From Streptomyces mesophilus (GTDB lineage Bacteria; Actinomycetota; Actinomycetes; Streptomycetales; Streptomycetaceae): a DNA stretch of 64,000 nt. A program made the position numbers and the translations under genes. Below the pieces are notes generated by a model. The model saw only the letters and a list, made by a program, of their open reading frames with translations, had not been told where the DNA came from and did no database searches. Positions 43,329 through 52,458 of this stretch are shown here, piece by piece (position 1 is the stretch's first letter; each line of letters starts with the position of its first letter). Where the stretch lies: assembly GCF_011044995.1 (NCBI RefSeq), contig NZ_JAAKZW010000012.1, forward strand, positions 1-64,000. Direction: 5' to 3'.

Positions 43329-43437
43329 CCAGCCGTCTGATTCCTTGGCCGAGGCGGCCGAAGCGGCCGAGGCGCTGAGCCCCAGTTGTCGTCCGGTGGT
43401 GCAGTTCCGACCTTGAAGAAACCTTGCAGGTTCGCAA

Positions 43438-43473
43438 GTGAAGGGCCCGCTCCGAACGGAGCGGGCCCTTCAC
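43438..43473. terminator. Strong stem-loop terminator
   Basis: A perfect 17-bp stem with an AA loop and a C/T-rich tail, downstream of the Cys-rich small gene on the minus strand. Confidence 0.85.
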
Positions 43474-43490
43474 CTCGTACAAGAACGGCG

Positions 43491-43643
43491 TCAGCCGCCG
43501 CACTGGCAGGGTGCCCCCTGCTGGCAGCCGCAGCCGCACCCCGAACCGCAGCCGCAGGCACCGAGGAGCGGCAGCCGGACGACTTCGACCGACTCCGTTG
43601 TATCGGCGGGCTGTTGGGTCTCTGGCGTGGGGGACTCAGCCAT
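43491..43643 (-). CDS. 50-residue cysteine-rich protein
   Basis: ATG 43643 with GAGGAGG 6 bases upstream encodes 50 residues: an acidic Pro/Thr-rich first half (MAESPTPETQQPADTTESVE), VVRLPLLGA, then seven Cys in the last 22 residues in the pattern CxC-x3-CxCxC-x5-CxC among Gly and Gln. This resembles metallothionein-type metal-binding or a peptide precursor with a Cys/Gly core. It sits just downstream of phoU on the same strand and is followed by a strong terminator, so it may be read from the phoU promoter. No modifying enzyme is adjacent. Confidence 0.72.
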   Translation of the reverse strand: MAESPTPETQQPADTTESVEVVRLPLLGACGCGSGCGCGCQQGAPCQCGG

Positions 43644-43729
43644 ACGAACCTCCTCAAGGCACAGTTGCCTACGCCCAGTTGATGCCCACCGGACACGGCG
43701 CATCAACGGCGCACGGAGGTGCAAATAAC

Positions 43730-44422
43730 CTACGCTCCCTCGACCGCCTGCGCCTGCGCCGACGCGTTCTGCTGCAGCTCATCCGCGTGCTCACCCGTCA
43801 CCAGGTACACCACACGCTTGGCGACCGACACCGCGTGGTCCGCGAAGCGCTCGTAGTAGCGGCCGAGCAGCGTCACGTCGACGGCCGTCTCGATGCCGTG
43901 CTTCCAGCGCTCGTCGATCAGATGCTGGAAGAGCGTGCGGTGCAGCAGGTCCATCTCGTCGTCGTCCTGCTCCAGCTGCAGCGCCAGATCGACGTCCTTG
44001 GTGATGATGACCTCGGCCGACTTCGCCATCAGGCGCTGCGCGAGCTGCCCCATCTCCAGGATCGTGGCGTGCAGGTCGTGCGGCACGGCCCGCTCCGGGA
44101 AGCGCAGCCGGGCGAGCTTGGCCACATGCTGGGCCAGGTCGCCGGAGCGCTCCAGGTCGGCGCTCATCCGCAGCGAGGTGACGACGATACGGAGATCCGT
44201 CGCGACCGGCTGCTGGCGGGCGAGCAGGGCTATCGCGCGCGCCTCCAGCTCGTGCTGCAGATCGTCGACCTTCTGGTCGGCGGCGATCACGCTCTCGGCG
44301 AGCTTCAGATCGGCATCCAGCATGGCCGTCGTCGCGCGCCCGATCGCCGATCCGACGAGCCGGGCCATTTCGACGAGGCCTTCGCCGATCGAATCGAGTT
44401 CCTCGTGGTACGCGTCCCGCAT
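43730..44422 (-). CDS. phoU: Phosphate signalling protein PhoU
   Basis: A 230-residue two-repeat PhoU protein. The signature helices E/D-x3-D-x2-R (DLQHELEARAIALLARQQPVATDLR; DVTLLGRYYERFADHAVSVAKR) bind metal clusters. PhoU links the Pst transporter to PhoR and dampens the Pho response. Divergent from phoR-phoP with two PHO boxes between. Confidence 0.95.
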   Translation of the reverse strand: MRDAYHEELDSIGEGLVEMARLVGSAIGRATTAMLDADLKLAESVIAADQKVDDLQHELEARAIALLARQQPVATDLRIVVTSLRMSADLERSGDLAQHVAKLARLRFPERAVPHDLHATILEMGQLAQRLMAKSAEVIITKDVDLALQLEQDDDEMDLLHRTLFQHLIDERWKHGIETAVDVTLLGRYYERFADHAVSVAKRVVYLVTGEHADELQQNASAQAQAVEGA

Positions 44423-44555
44423 TGATCAGTCCCTCTCTGACAAACCTGCATACGTGCCGGGGGCTGGGCTCTCACCCCGGTCCGGGGCCCGGACCCGACA
44501 AGGCTCCTGACCCCACGCTCCCACGGTCCCGGCCGAACGCGACCGGGACCGGCAT

Positions 44556-44588
44556 GCCGTATGAACCGTCTCTGTCCTCAAGGTGAAC
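44556..44588 (-). promoter_or_regulatory. PHO box (PhoP-binding direct repeats), phoU-proximal
   Basis: On the minus strand three 11-bp units: GTTCACCTTGA, a degenerate unit, and GTTCATACGGC. The conserved GTTCA cores are 22 bp apart. A 9-bp inverted repeat (44525-44551) lies just beside it. Confidence 0.75.
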
Positions 44589-44662
44589 TCTGAGCGCTGT
44601 CTCCACCACCGTCCGCACCCCGCACACCACCCCGTACCGGACGCATCACCGCAGCTCGGCCA

Positions 44663-44695
44663 CCCAAATGAACCAATGGCCTACCGGCGGTGAAC
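44663..44695 (-). promoter_or_regulatory. PHO box (PhoP-binding direct repeats), phoR-proximal
   Basis: On the minus strand GTTCACCGCCG, a degenerate unit, and GTTCATTTGGG, again with GTTCA cores 22 bp apart. This matches the autoregulatory PhoP operator of Streptomyces phoRP. Confidence 0.82.
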
Positions 44696-44768
44696 TCTCG
44701 GCGACGAGTGTTCGAGCAGACACCCCGACGACTGTGGCGGGCCCTGATCCCATGCCTAACCTGGTGGC

Positions 44769-46109
44769 ATGGACGTGAACGCGGCGGTCGCCGCAGCGGC
44801 TGCGATCGCCGGAGTGTGCACCGGTGTCATCGCCATGCTGGCGTTCCGCTGGAGCGAGCGCGACCAGAAACGCCCCACCCGGACCTCCCTGCACACCGAC
44901 CCGGTACTGCCGCCCGGCGTGGACACGGTGCTTTCCGTGCTCCGCTCCTCGGCGGTCGTCCTCGACGAGGGCGACGCCGTGGTCAAGGCGAGCTCCGCAG
45001 CGTACGCGCTCGGGCTCGTCCGCGGCGGGAAACTGGCCGTCGAACCCATGCTGCAGATGGCCCGCGACACCCGGCGCGACGGCGAGATACGCCAGGTCGA
45101 ACTGGACCTGCCGCGCCGCGGCACCGGTCGCGGCGACGCCCTCGCGGTCTCCGCCCGTGTCGCCCCACTGGGCTCGCGCCTGGTGCTGCTGCTCGTCGAG
45201 GACCTCACCGAAGCCCGCCGTATCGAAGCGGTACGGCGCGACTTCGTCGCCAATGTGAGCCATGAGCTCAAGACCCCGGTCGGCGCCCTGAGCCTGCTCT
45301 CCGAAGCGGTCATGGACGCCTCCGACGACCCCGAGGCCGTGGAGCGCTTCGCCGGCCGGATGCAGATCGAGGCGACCCGCCTGACCAACCTGGTCCAGGA
45401 GCTCATCGACCTCTCCCGCGTGCAGAACGACGACCCGCTCGAGGACGCGGAGCCCGTACGCGTGGACGAACTGGTCGCCGAGGCCATCGACCGCTGCCGC
45501 CACCAGGCGGGCACCAAGCAGATCACCATGGCCGCCGGCGGCACCGCCGACCTGTACGTCTGGGGCAACCGCGGCCAGCTGGCCGCCGCCCTGGGCAACC
45601 TCGTCGAGAACGCGGTGAACTACAGTCCCGCCCGTACGCGGGTGGGGATAGCCGGCCGCAAGGTGAATGCTCCGGGCGGCGATCTCGTCGAGGTCGCGGT
45701 CACCGACCAGGGCCTCGGCATCTCCGACAAGGACAAGGACCGCATCTTCGAGCGCTTCTACCGCGTCGACCCGGCCCGCTCACGGGCCACCGGAGGCACC
45801 GGCCTCGGCCTTGCCATCGTCAAACACGTTGCTGCCTCGCACGGCGGGGAAGTGACCGTATGGAGCTCCGAGGGACAGGGCTCCACCTTCACGCTCCGGC
45901 TCCCGGAGGCGGGCTCCGTCCGCGAACGGAAGCCGTACCGCGCGGGCGCCGCCGACCACCTGGACCGCCTCGAAGCGTCCACCGGCTCGCACGAGCTGCC
46001 CGCGCACCACGACTCCCCGCACCACCCCACGCACCACGACCGCTCCGCGAACCACCCCGACGCTCGCGCGACCCGCGAGCCCCTGCCTGCCCCGGAGGTC
46101 CTTCCGTGA
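44769..46109 (+). CDS. phoR: Phosphate-sensing histidine kinase PhoR
   Basis: A 446-residue sensor kinase of the SenX3/PhoR type. One N-terminal transmembrane helix (~5-25), PAS-like domain, HisKA H-box FVANVSHELKTP with phospho-acceptor His165, and HATPase motifs (LVENAVNYSPA; DQGLGISDKDKDRIFERFYR; GTGLGLAIVKH). The C-terminal ~60 residues form a His/Asp-rich low-complexity tail. The stop overlaps the phoP GTG (GTGA). Regulated by the PHO boxes upstream. Confidence 0.95.
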   Translation: MDVNAAVAAAAAIAGVCTGVIAMLAFRWSERDQKRPTRTSLHTDPVLPPGVDTVLSVLRSSAVVLDEGDAVVKASSAAYALGLVRGGKLAVEPMLQMARDTRRDGEIRQVELDLPRRGTGRGDALAVSARVAPLGSRLVLLLVEDLTEARRIEAVRRDFVANVSHELKTPVGALSLLSEAVMDASDDPEAVERFAGRMQIEATRLTNLVQELIDLSRVQNDDPLEDAEPVRVDELVAEAIDRCRHQAGTKQITMAAGGTADLYVWGNRGQLAAALGNLVENAVNYSPARTRVGIAGRKVNAPGGDLVEVAVTDQGLGISDKDKDRIFERFYRVDPARSRATGGTGLGLAIVKHVAASHGGEVTVWSSEGQGSTFTLRLPEAGSVRERKPYRAGAADHLDRLEASTGSHELPAHHDSPHHPTHHDRSANHPDARATREPLPAPEVLP

Positions 46110-46786
46110 CCCGAGTGCTCGTCGTCGAGGATGAGGAATCCTTCAGCGACGCCCTGTCCTACATGCTCCGCAAGGAGGGCTTCGAGGTCGCCATCGCGGC
46201 CACGGGCCCCGACGGGCTCGACGAGTTCGAGCGCAACGGCGCCGACCTCGTCCTCCTCGACCTGATGCTCCCCGGCCTGCCCGGCACGGAGGTCTGCCGC
46301 CAGCTGCGCGGCCGCTCCAACGTCCCCGTGATCATGGTGACCGCCAAGGACAGCGAGATCGACAAGGTCGTCGGTCTGGAAATAGGAGCCGACGACTACG
46401 TCACCAAGCCCTTCTCCTCGCGCGAGCTGGTGGCCCGTATCCGTGCCGTCCTGCGCCGCCGCGGCGAGCCGGAGGAGGTCACCCCGGCCGCCCTGGAGGC
46501 GGGTCCGGTCCGCATGGACGTGGACCGCCATGTGGTGACCGTCAGCGGCGACAAGGTCGACCTGCCGCTCAAGGAGTTCGACCTCCTGGAGATGCTCCTG
46601 CGCAACGCGGGCCGCGTCCTGACCCGCATGCAGCTCATCGACCGGGTCTGGGGAGCGGACTACGTCGGCGACACCAAAACTCTCGACGTCCACGTCAAGC
46701 GCCTGCGCGCCAAGATCGAGCCGGACCCGGGGGCGCCCCGGTATCTGGTGACGGTGCGCGGCCTGGGCTACAAGTTCGAGCCGTAA
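46106..46786 (+). CDS. phoP: Response regulator PhoP
   Basis: A 226-residue OmpR-family regulator. Receiver with phospho-acceptor Asp52 in LVLLDLMLPG, Lys in DDYVTKPF, and a C-terminal winged helix (LLRNAGRVLTRMQLIDRVWG; KTLDVHVKRLRAKIE; VRGLGYKFE). Activates pst, phoA/phoD-type genes and affects antibiotic synthesis in Streptomyces. GTG 46106 overlaps the phoR stop; the frame is open to 45860 but inside phoR. Confidence 0.95.
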   Translation: MTRVLVVEDEESFSDALSYMLRKEGFEVAIAATGPDGLDEFERNGADLVLLDLMLPGLPGTEVCRQLRGRSNVPVIMVTAKDSEIDKVVGLEIGADDYVTKPFSSRELVARIRAVLRRRGEPEEVTPAALEAGPVRMDVDRHVVTVSGDKVDLPLKEFDLLEMLLRNAGRVLTRMQLIDRVWGADYVGDTKTLDVHVKRLRAKIEPDPGAPRYLVTVRGLGYKFEP

Positions 46787-46847
46787 ACCGCAGCGATACG
46801 GGGAGCCGCGCACCGAGGCCGTAGGGCCGTGGGACGCGGCGGTACGT

Positions 46848-46886
46848 GAAAGGGGGCGCCCGCCTTGTCGGCGGGCGCCCCCTTTC
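46848..46886. terminator. Bidirectional terminator
   Basis: A perfect 17-bp stem with a TTGTC loop and AAA/TTT flanks between the convergent phoP and lipoprotein genes. Confidence 0.9.
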
Positions 46887-46901
46887 GCTGCTGTACGCCG
46901 G

Positions 46902-47627
46902 TCAGTGGGTCGCGGCGCTCTCGGACGCACCGTCCGCCGGCTCACCCGTCGTGCCGTGACCGTCCGTGCCGGTGCCCTCGGCCGCACCGTGGCCGCCCGC
47001 GCTCTCGGACGCGCCGTCGGTGGGCTCGCCGGTGGCGCCCTCGGTCGCGGACGCACCGCCGGTGGGCGTGGCGGACTCGGAGGCACCGCCGCCCGCCGGA
47101 GCCTCGGGGACCTCTTCCGGACCCCACTCGCTGAAGTAGCCGGTGGCCGGGACGACGAAGGTCTTCATCGTGATGTCGCCGGTCTCGCTCAGGGTGAAGG
47201 TCACCTTCTGCGCGTTGCCGTCCTTCACGGCCTCACGGCTGCTCGGGAGCATCGCGGTGGCGTTGTCCTTGCCGCCGATGACCAGCGAACCGCCGGCCGG
47301 GACCGTCAGCGAGCCGCCCTTGGCCGGCTTGAGCTCGGCCTCCTTGGCGGTGCCGTCGATCTTGATGGACTCGAGCGTCTGGTCCGTCGTGCCGTTGTTG
47401 AAGATCGTCGCCGAGATCGCGGCGGGGCCGGTCGACTCCAGGTCGGGCTGGGTGATGACCACGGCGTTCTGGATCTTGACCTTGCCGTCGTCGACGGAGG
47501 TCGCGGCGTTGTCCGGGCGGACGCCGAGGGTCTGGGCGTCGTTGCCGGCACCGCACGCGGCCAGCGTGGCGATCGAGAACGCGAGGGCGGTGGCGGCGAG
47601 GGCGCCGCGTCGAAGGCTGCGGCTCAC
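46902..47627 (-). CDS. Putative lipoprotein with Ser/Glu/Gly-rich C-terminal tail
   Basis: A 241-residue protein with a lipobox (signal RRGALAATALAFSIATLAACGAG, lipidated Cys25). A ~120-residue Ig-like/PCu(A)C-like domain (KIQNAVVITQPDLESTGPAAISATIFNNG; LTVPAGGSLVIGG) follows. The tail has repeated TGEPTDGASESA / TGEPADGASESA units. GTG 47627 has AAGGAG upstream. Conserved next to phoRP and carD in Streptomyces. Function unknown; envelope copper or redox roles are possible by fold only. Confidence 0.8.
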   Translation of the reverse strand: MSRSLRRGALAATALAFSIATLAACGAGNDAQTLGVRPDNAATSVDDGKVKIQNAVVITQPDLESTGPAAISATIFNNGTTDQTLESIKIDGTAKEAELKPAKGGSLTVPAGGSLVIGGKDNATAMLPSSREAVKDGNAQKVTFTLSETGDITMKTFVVPATGYFSEWGPEEVPEAPAGGGASESATPTGGASATEGATGEPTDGASESAGGHGAAEGTGTDGHGTTGEPADGASESAATH

Positions 47628-48299
47628 GGCGGGCGCAACTCCTTGTAGCGAGGGGCGGGACGGACGATGGTGCCGGTACGGACGGCCGTAAAGCTGTCCT
47701 GAAAGTCTGTCAGCGCGCTTAGGTTACCGACCGGCTGTCGGACCGCCGCACCCGACCCGCCCCCTTGCCCGCGCAGGTCATCGGCTCCCGGGCGTGCGGG
47801 AGTTCGGCGACGAGATGTGGTCCGGATTTCACATATTCCCCACGTGTGCGGCGCGGCGAATTCTCCGGTAACTAATAGGCGCCCGGCGAGAAGCCCCCGG
47901 AGGGCCACCGGTAATTGATCACGGCGGCGGTATCGACGGCGGTAAAGATCAATTCGGATTGCCGTCGCAACGACCGTCACATCGACCGTCGCATCACCCG
48001 TCACTTCACTCTCGTACGTCTCTCGACTCACCGAACGGAGTAGCGGAACCCGGCTGTCCGGACGTGCGCAAACCGGGACGTTCGACCTCTTGGGTGGCGC
48101 TCCGGGGCTCTGTAACGTATGCGTTTCGGCTTCCCTGAACAGCCGCTCCGACCTGCGAATACCTGCCTCCACAAAGGCTCCGCAGCACGTTCCTGTTGCT
48201 GTTGTCAAGCCCCGAGATATGCTCTGACCTGCGAAAACGCCATTCAGAACCCGCCGTTTCCGTGTTACCCTGGATAGCCACGGAAGGGGTACCTGTCAC
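47628..48299 (+). promoter_or_regulatory. Long gene-free region upstream of carD with two promoters
   Basis: 672 bases, more AT-rich than neighbours, without a convincing gene. On the plus strand TTGCTG (48196)-N16-TATGCT (48218) and TTCAGA (48243)-N17-TACCCT (48266) are promoter-like, giving carD transcripts with leaders of roughly 70 and 25 bases. GACCTGCGAA occurs twice (near 48149 and 48226). Confidence 0.55.
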
Positions 48300-48782
48300 A
48301 TGACGTTCAAGGTTGGCGACACCGTGGTCTATCCCCATCACGGGGCCGCGCTGATCGAGGCTATCGAAACTCGCCAGATCAAAGGCGTGGACAAGACCTA
48401 CTTGGTGCTGAAGGTCGCCCAGGGCGACTTGACTGTTCGTGTGCCAGCGGACAATGCGGAGTTCGTCGGCGTGCGCGACGTTGTCGGTCAGGACGGACTC
48501 GACCGGGTCTTCGAGGTGCTGCGCGCACCGTATGCCGAAGAGCCCACCAACTGGTCCCGGCGTTACAAGGCGAATCTCGAGAAGCTTGCCTCGGGTGATG
48601 TCATCAAGGTCGCCGAGGTCGTACGTGACCTGTGGCGGCGTGAGCGTGAGCGTGGCCTCTCGGCCGGCGAGAAGCGCATGCTCGCGAAGGCGCGCCAGAT
48701 CCTGGTGAGCGAGCTCGCGCTCGCGGAGAACACCAACGAGGACAAGGCCGAGGCCCTGCTCGACGAGGTCCTCGCGTCCTGA
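48300..48782 (+). CDS. carD: CarD-family RNA polymerase-binding regulator
   Basis: A 160-residue CarD protein. Tudor-like RNAP-beta interaction domain ([22 protein letters not shown]) and helical DNA-binding domain with the conserved Trp ([21 protein letters not shown]). CarD stabilises the open complex at housekeeping promoters and is essential in mycobacteria. GGAAGGGG lies 11 bases before the ATG. Confidence 0.95.
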   Translation: MTFKVGDTVVYPHHGAALIEAIETRQIKGVDKTYLVLKVAQGDLTVRVPADNAEFVGVRDVVGQDGLDRVFEVLRAPYAEEPTNWSRRYKANLEKLASGDVIKVAEVVRDLWRRERERGLSAGEKRMLAKARQILVSELALAENTNEDKAEALLDEVLAS

Positions 48783-49100
48783 CGCGAAGAGTCGGGGGGA
48801 TCACCGATCGCCCCCATAGGTCGTAGGCGTGCTGCGACCTGCACAATGATGCCGCGGTGCCCGCTGGCCGGTCCCAGACCGAGCCGCCGGGCACTGCGGC
48901 ATGCTTGTCGGCGTTTCGGAAGGCAGTGCGCTACCGGGTGCCGACGAAATGCTCCCCGCTGTTGATGTGTGCCGGGCCCGGGCACTGGCGCCCAGGTGCT
49001 CGACCGCGTGTCACGGAAGGGGTCGCGGTCAAGGCGTCGCGCCCGGCACGGTGTGGCCATACCCATGTCTCCCGAGGACACAAACCTGAACGCGGACCTG
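48783..49100. other. carD-ispD intergenic region with stem-loop
   Basis: 318 bases. A 14-bp inverted repeat with one mismatch (48849-48862 with 48889-48902) may terminate carD. The remainder is probably the ispD leader; the ispD frame is open back to 48969 but without a convincing start. Confidence 0.5.
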
Positions 49101-49859
49101 ATGTCAGACGAAACGACTCAAGCTCCCCCGAGTGCGCCCGGCGCCGCCCGTACCGCCGCGGTCATCCCCGCGGCCGGCCGCGGAGTGCGCCTGGGACCCG
49201 GCGCCCCGAAGGCGCTGCGGACGCTCGGCGGTACGCCGATGCTCATCCACGCCGTACGCGCCATGGCCGCGTCCCGTGCCGTCTCCCTGGTCGTCGTGGT
49301 CGCCCCGCGGGACGGCGCCGCCGAGGTCAAGACGCTGCTCGACGCGCACACGCTGCCCGAGCGCACCGACTTCCTGGTCGTGCCCGGCGGCGAGAACCGC
49401 CAGGACTCCGTGAAGGCCGGTATCGACGCGCTGCCGCCCGGCTACGACACGGTGCTCGTGCACGACGCCGCCCGGCCGCTCGTTCCGGTCGACACGGTCG
49501 ACGCGGTGATCGAGGCGGTACGGGACGGGGCGGTCGCCGTCGTGCCCGCGCTGCCGCTCGCCGACACCGTCAAGGAGGTCGAGCCCCGCGCCGACGGTCC
49601 CGAGCCGGTGCTGTCCACACCGGCCCGCGCCCGGCTGCGTGCGGTGCAGACCCCGCAGGGCTTCGAGCGCGCCACGCTCGTACGGGCGCACGAGACCGTC
49701 ACCGAGAACGTCACCGACGACGCGAGCATGGTCGAGCAGCTCGGTCTGCCGGTCGTGGTGGTGCCCGGGCACGAGGAGGCGTTCAAGGTGACGCGTCCGC
49801 TGGATCTGGTCCTCGCCGAGGCCGTGCTCGCGCGCAGGAGGAAGAACGATGGCTTCTGA
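49101..49859 (+). CDS. ispD: 2-C-methyl-D-erythritol 4-phosphate cytidylyltransferase
   Basis: A ~252-residue IspD enzyme that adds CMP to methylerythritol phosphate in the MEP isoprenoid pathway. CTP-binding [21 protein letters not shown], then [37 protein letters not shown] and a [10 protein letters not shown] motif. The start is unsure: ATG 49101 (MSDETT) or ATG 49065, neither with a good RBS. It overlaps ispF by 11 bases. Confidence 0.92.
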   Translation: MSDETTQAPPSAPGAARTAAVIPAAGRGVRLGPGAPKALRTLGGTPMLIHAVRAMAASRAVSLVVVVAPRDGAAEVKTLLDAHTLPERTDFLVVPGGENRQDSVKAGIDALPPGYDTVLVHDAARPLVPVDTVDAVIEAVRDGAVAVVPALPLADTVKEVEPRADGPEPVLSTPARARLRAVQTPQGFERATLVRAHETVTENVTDDASMVEQLGLPVVVVPGHEEAFKVTRPLDLVLAEAVLARRRKNDGF

Positions 49860-50391
49860 GACCCCCCGTATCGCCGAGACTCCCCGTAGCGCCGAGGCCC
49901 CCCGTATCGCCGGACTGCCGCTGGTCGGCATCGGTACGGACATTCACGCGTTCTCTGCGGAAGAGGGCCGTGAGCTGTGGGTCGGCGGGCTGCTGTGGGA
50001 GGACTCCGGGCCGGGGCTCGAGGGGCACTCCGACGCGGATGTCGTGGCGCACGCGGCGTGCAACGCGCTGTTCTCGGCGGCCGGGCTCGGTGACCTCGGT
50101 CAGCACTTCGGCACCGGGCGGCCCGAGTGGTCCGGCGCCTCGGGCGTCACGCTCCTGACGGAGGCGGCGCGGATCGTGCGGGCGGCGGGCTTCGAGATCG
50201 GGAACGTCGCCGTGCAGGTCGTCGGCCTCCGCCCGAAGATCGGCAAGCGCCGGGACGAGGCGCAGAAGGTGCTGTCGGCCGCGGCGGGCGCCCCGGTGTC
50301 GCTGTCCGCCGCCACATCGGACGGTCTCGGCTTCACCGGGCGCGGCGAGGGTTTGGCCGCGATCGCGACCGCGCTGGTCGTCCGGGTCTGA
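49849..50391 (+). CDS. ispF: 2-C-methyl-D-erythritol 2,4-cyclodiphosphate synthase
   Basis: A 180-residue IspF. Metal-binding GIGTDIHAF (Asp and His) and [23 protein letters not shown], with the C-terminal [23 protein letters not shown]. The first 22 residues are an unusual tail made by three 18-bp tandem repeats ([18 protein letters not shown]). ATG 49849 lies inside ispD, so the two are coupled. Confidence 0.94.
   Translation: MASETPRIAETPRSAEAPRIAGLPLVGIGTDIHAFSAEEGRELWVGGLLWEDSGPGLEGHSDADVVAHAACNALFSAAGLGDLGQHFGTGRPEWSGASGVTLLTEAARIVRAAGFEIGNVAVQVVGLRPKIGKRRDEAQKVLSAAAGAPVSLSAATSDGLGFTGRGEGLAAIATALVVRV
49858..49911 (+). repeat. Three 18-bp in-frame tandem repeats in ispF 5' end
   Basis: Units at 49858, 49876 and 49894 differ at two to three bases and keep the reading frame, each encoding E-(T/A)-P-R-(I/S)-A. 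Confidence 0.8.
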
Positions 50392-50430
50392 GGGGCCGGC
50401 CGGCGGCGCGGTACCTGGATGCGGGCGTCA

Positions 50431-50470
50431 GGTTCGGGTAGTCGTTGCGGAGTCAACGAGTACCCGAACC
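50431..50470 (+). terminator. Long stem-loop between ispF and PPOX-class gene
   Basis: GGTTCGGGTA, G, TCGTTG pairs with CAACGA, G, TACCCGAACC: 16 paired bases and one internal mismatch. It ends 5 bases before the RBS of the next gene. A terminator is likely; a 5' UTR element is possible. Confidence 0.7.
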
Positions 50471-50486
50471 GCACCGGAGGCCCTCC

Positions 50487-50891
50487 ATGTCCGCCGAACT
50501 CTCCGCCGAACTCAAGGCGCTGCTCGACACCCCCGTGTTCATCACCGTCGCCACCATCCAGCCCGACGGCAGCCCCCAGGTGTCGCCGGTGTGGGTGAAG
50601 CGAGACGGGGACGATCTGCTCTTCTCCACGACGCTCGGGCGGCAGAAGGAGAAGAACCTGCGCCGTGACCCGCGGCTCAGCATCGTGGTGCAGCCCTTCG
50701 ACGCCCCGTACAGCTACGCCGAGATCCGCGGCACCGCCGAGATGACGGAAGAGGGCGGGCAGGAGCTGATCGACGAGCTGGCGCTGAAGTACGTCGGCAA
50801 GAAGTACGCCGAGTTCAACGCGACGGCCGCCCAGGATGCCCCGCGCGTGGTCGTCCGCGTGACGCCGCGCAAGGTCGTCGGCCGGATCTGA
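50487..50891 (+). CDS. PPOX-class (F420/FMN-dependent) oxidoreductase
   Basis: A 134-residue split-barrel flavin/F420 reductase-family protein. LLDTPVFITVATIQPDGSPQVSPVWVKRDGDDLLFSTTLGRQKEKNLRRDPRLSI covers the cofactor-binding core typical of actinobacterial PPOX-class F420-dependent enzymes. CGGAGG lies 6 bases before ATG 50487. Substrate unknown. Confidence 0.88.
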   Translation: MSAELSAELKALLDTPVFITVATIQPDGSPQVSPVWVKRDGDDLLFSTTLGRQKEKNLRRDPRLSIVVQPFDAPYSYAEIRGTAEMTEEGGQELIDELALKYVGKKYAEFNATAAQDAPRVVVRVTPRKVVGRI

Positions 50892-50970
50892 GCCGCTCCG
50901 TATCACAATGTTGTCCCGCGGCCCCGTAACGGTCGCGGGGCACTGCCCGGCGCCCACTACCCTTGATGTC

Positions 50971-52371
50971 GTGACTATTCGCCTGTACGACACCAGCGCC
51001 CGGCAGATCCGTGACTTCACCCCGCTCATGCCGGGCTGCGTCTCGATCTACCTGTGTGGCGCGACCGTGCAGGCCGCCCCGCATATCGGGCACATCAGGT
51101 CGGGGCTCAACTTCGACATCCTGCGCCGCTGGTTCACGTACCGCGGCTATGACGTGACCTTCATCCGCAATGTCACGGACATCGACGACAAGATCATCGC
51201 GAAGGCCGGCGAGCAGGGCCGCCCGTGGTGGTCGATCGGGTACGAGAACGAGCGCGCGTTCAACGACGGCTACACCGCGCTCGGTTGCCTGCCGCCCACG
51301 TACGAACCGCGGGCCACGGGCCACATCACCGAGATGGTCGAGATGATGCGCGGCCTGATCGAGCGCGGGCACGCGTACGAGGCGGACGGCAGCGTCTACT
51401 TCGACGTGCGGTCCTTCCCCGGCTACCTGGAGCTGTCCAACCAGGAGCTGGACAATCTGCTGCAGCCGGCCGAGGAAGGCATCACCGGCAAGCGCGACCC
51501 GCGTGACTTCGCCATGTGGAAGGCGGCCAAGCCGGGCGAGCCCGACTGGGAGTCCCCGTGGGGCCGCGGCCGTCCTGGCTGGCACCTGGAGTGCTCGGCG
51601 ATGGCCCACAAGTACCTGGGCTCCGCGTTCGACATCCACGGCGGCGGGCTCGATCTGATCTTCCCGCACCACGAGAACGAGATCGCCCAGGCCAAGGCGT
51701 ACGGCGATGAGTTCGCGAACTTCTGGCTGCACAACGCCTGGGTGACCATGGCCGGCGAGAAGATGGCCAAGTCGCTGGGCAACTCGGTGCTCGTGTCCGA
51801 GATGGTCCAGCGCTGGCGGCCGATCGTGCTGCGCTACTACCTGGGCACCCCGCACTACCGCTCGATGATCGAGTACAGCGAGGAGGCCCTGCGCGAGGCC
51901 GAGTCCGCGTTCGCGCGGATCGAGGGCTTCGTGCAGCGCGTCGTGGAGAAGGCCGGGGGCCCTGTCGAGCCCGCGGCCGAGGTGCCGCTCGCGTTCGCCG
52001 AGGCCATGGACGACGACCTCGGTGTGCCGCAGGCGCTCGCCGTCGTGCACACCACGGTCCGCCAGGGCAACAGCGCCCTTGCCGCCGACGACAAGGAAGC
52101 CGCCGTCGCGCGCCTCGCCGAGGTGCGGGCCATGCTCGGCGTCCTCGGCCTCGACCCGCTGGACGCGCACTGGGCGGGGGAGTCGGACCGCGGCGAGGAC
52201 CTCCACGGCGTCGTCGACACCCTCGTACGCCTGGTGCTCCAGCAGCGCGAGTCGGCACGGGCCCGTAAGGACTGGCCCGCGGCGGACGCCATCCGCGATC
52301 AGCTCAACCAGTCGGGTCTCGTCATCGAGGACGGCCCCGACGGACCGCGGTGGACGCTCGGTCCGCGCTGA
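50971..52371 (+). CDS. cysS: Cysteinyl-tRNA synthetase
   Basis: A 466-residue class I synthetase. HIGH motif PHIGHIRSG, zinc-binding residues (Cys in [25 protein letters not shown]) and KMSKS as KMAKSLGNS. Length is normal. TACCCT (50958-50963) ends 7 bases before GTG 50971 with no RBS, indicating a leaderless mRNA. Divergent spacing from the PPOX gene is 79 bases. Confidence 0.96.
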   Translation: MTIRLYDTSARQIRDFTPLMPGCVSIYLCGATVQAAPHIGHIRSGLNFDILRRWFTYRGYDVTFIRNVTDIDDKIIAKAGEQGRPWWSIGYENERAFNDGYTALGCLPPTYEPRATGHITEMVEMMRGLIERGHAYEADGSVYFDVRSFPGYLELSNQELDNLLQPAEEGITGKRDPRDFAMWKAAKPGEPDWESPWGRGRPGWHLECSAMAHKYLGSAFDIHGGGLDLIFPHHENEIAQAKAYGDEFANFWLHNAWVTMAGEKMAKSLGNSVLVSEMVQRWRPIVLRYYLGTPHYRSMIEYSEEALREAESAFARIEGFVQRVVEKAGGPVEPAAEVPLAFAEAMDDDLGVPQALAVVHTTVRQGNSALAADDKEAAVARLAEVRAMLGVLGLDPLDAHWAGESDRGEDLHGVVDTLVRLVLQQRESARARKDWPAADAIRDQLNQSGLVIEDGPDGPRWTLGPR

Positions 52372-52383
52372 TCAAGCGCTAGA

Positions 52384-52411
52384 TGTGCCGCCCGGTCCGC
52401 CGGGCGGCACA
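52384..52411. terminator. Stem-loop between cysS and rlmB
   Basis: A perfect 12-bp stem with a TCCG loop, 12 bases after the cysS stop. Confidence 0.8.
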
Positions 52412-52458
52412 CTTCATATACGTACTTCATGCTTTACGGACGCAGAAACAGGTAGGTC

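Noticed and set aside
48006-48341. Minus-strand ORFs upstream of carD
   Set aside because: They overlap carD promoters and its start codon, lack RBS and domain content, and codon bias is poor.
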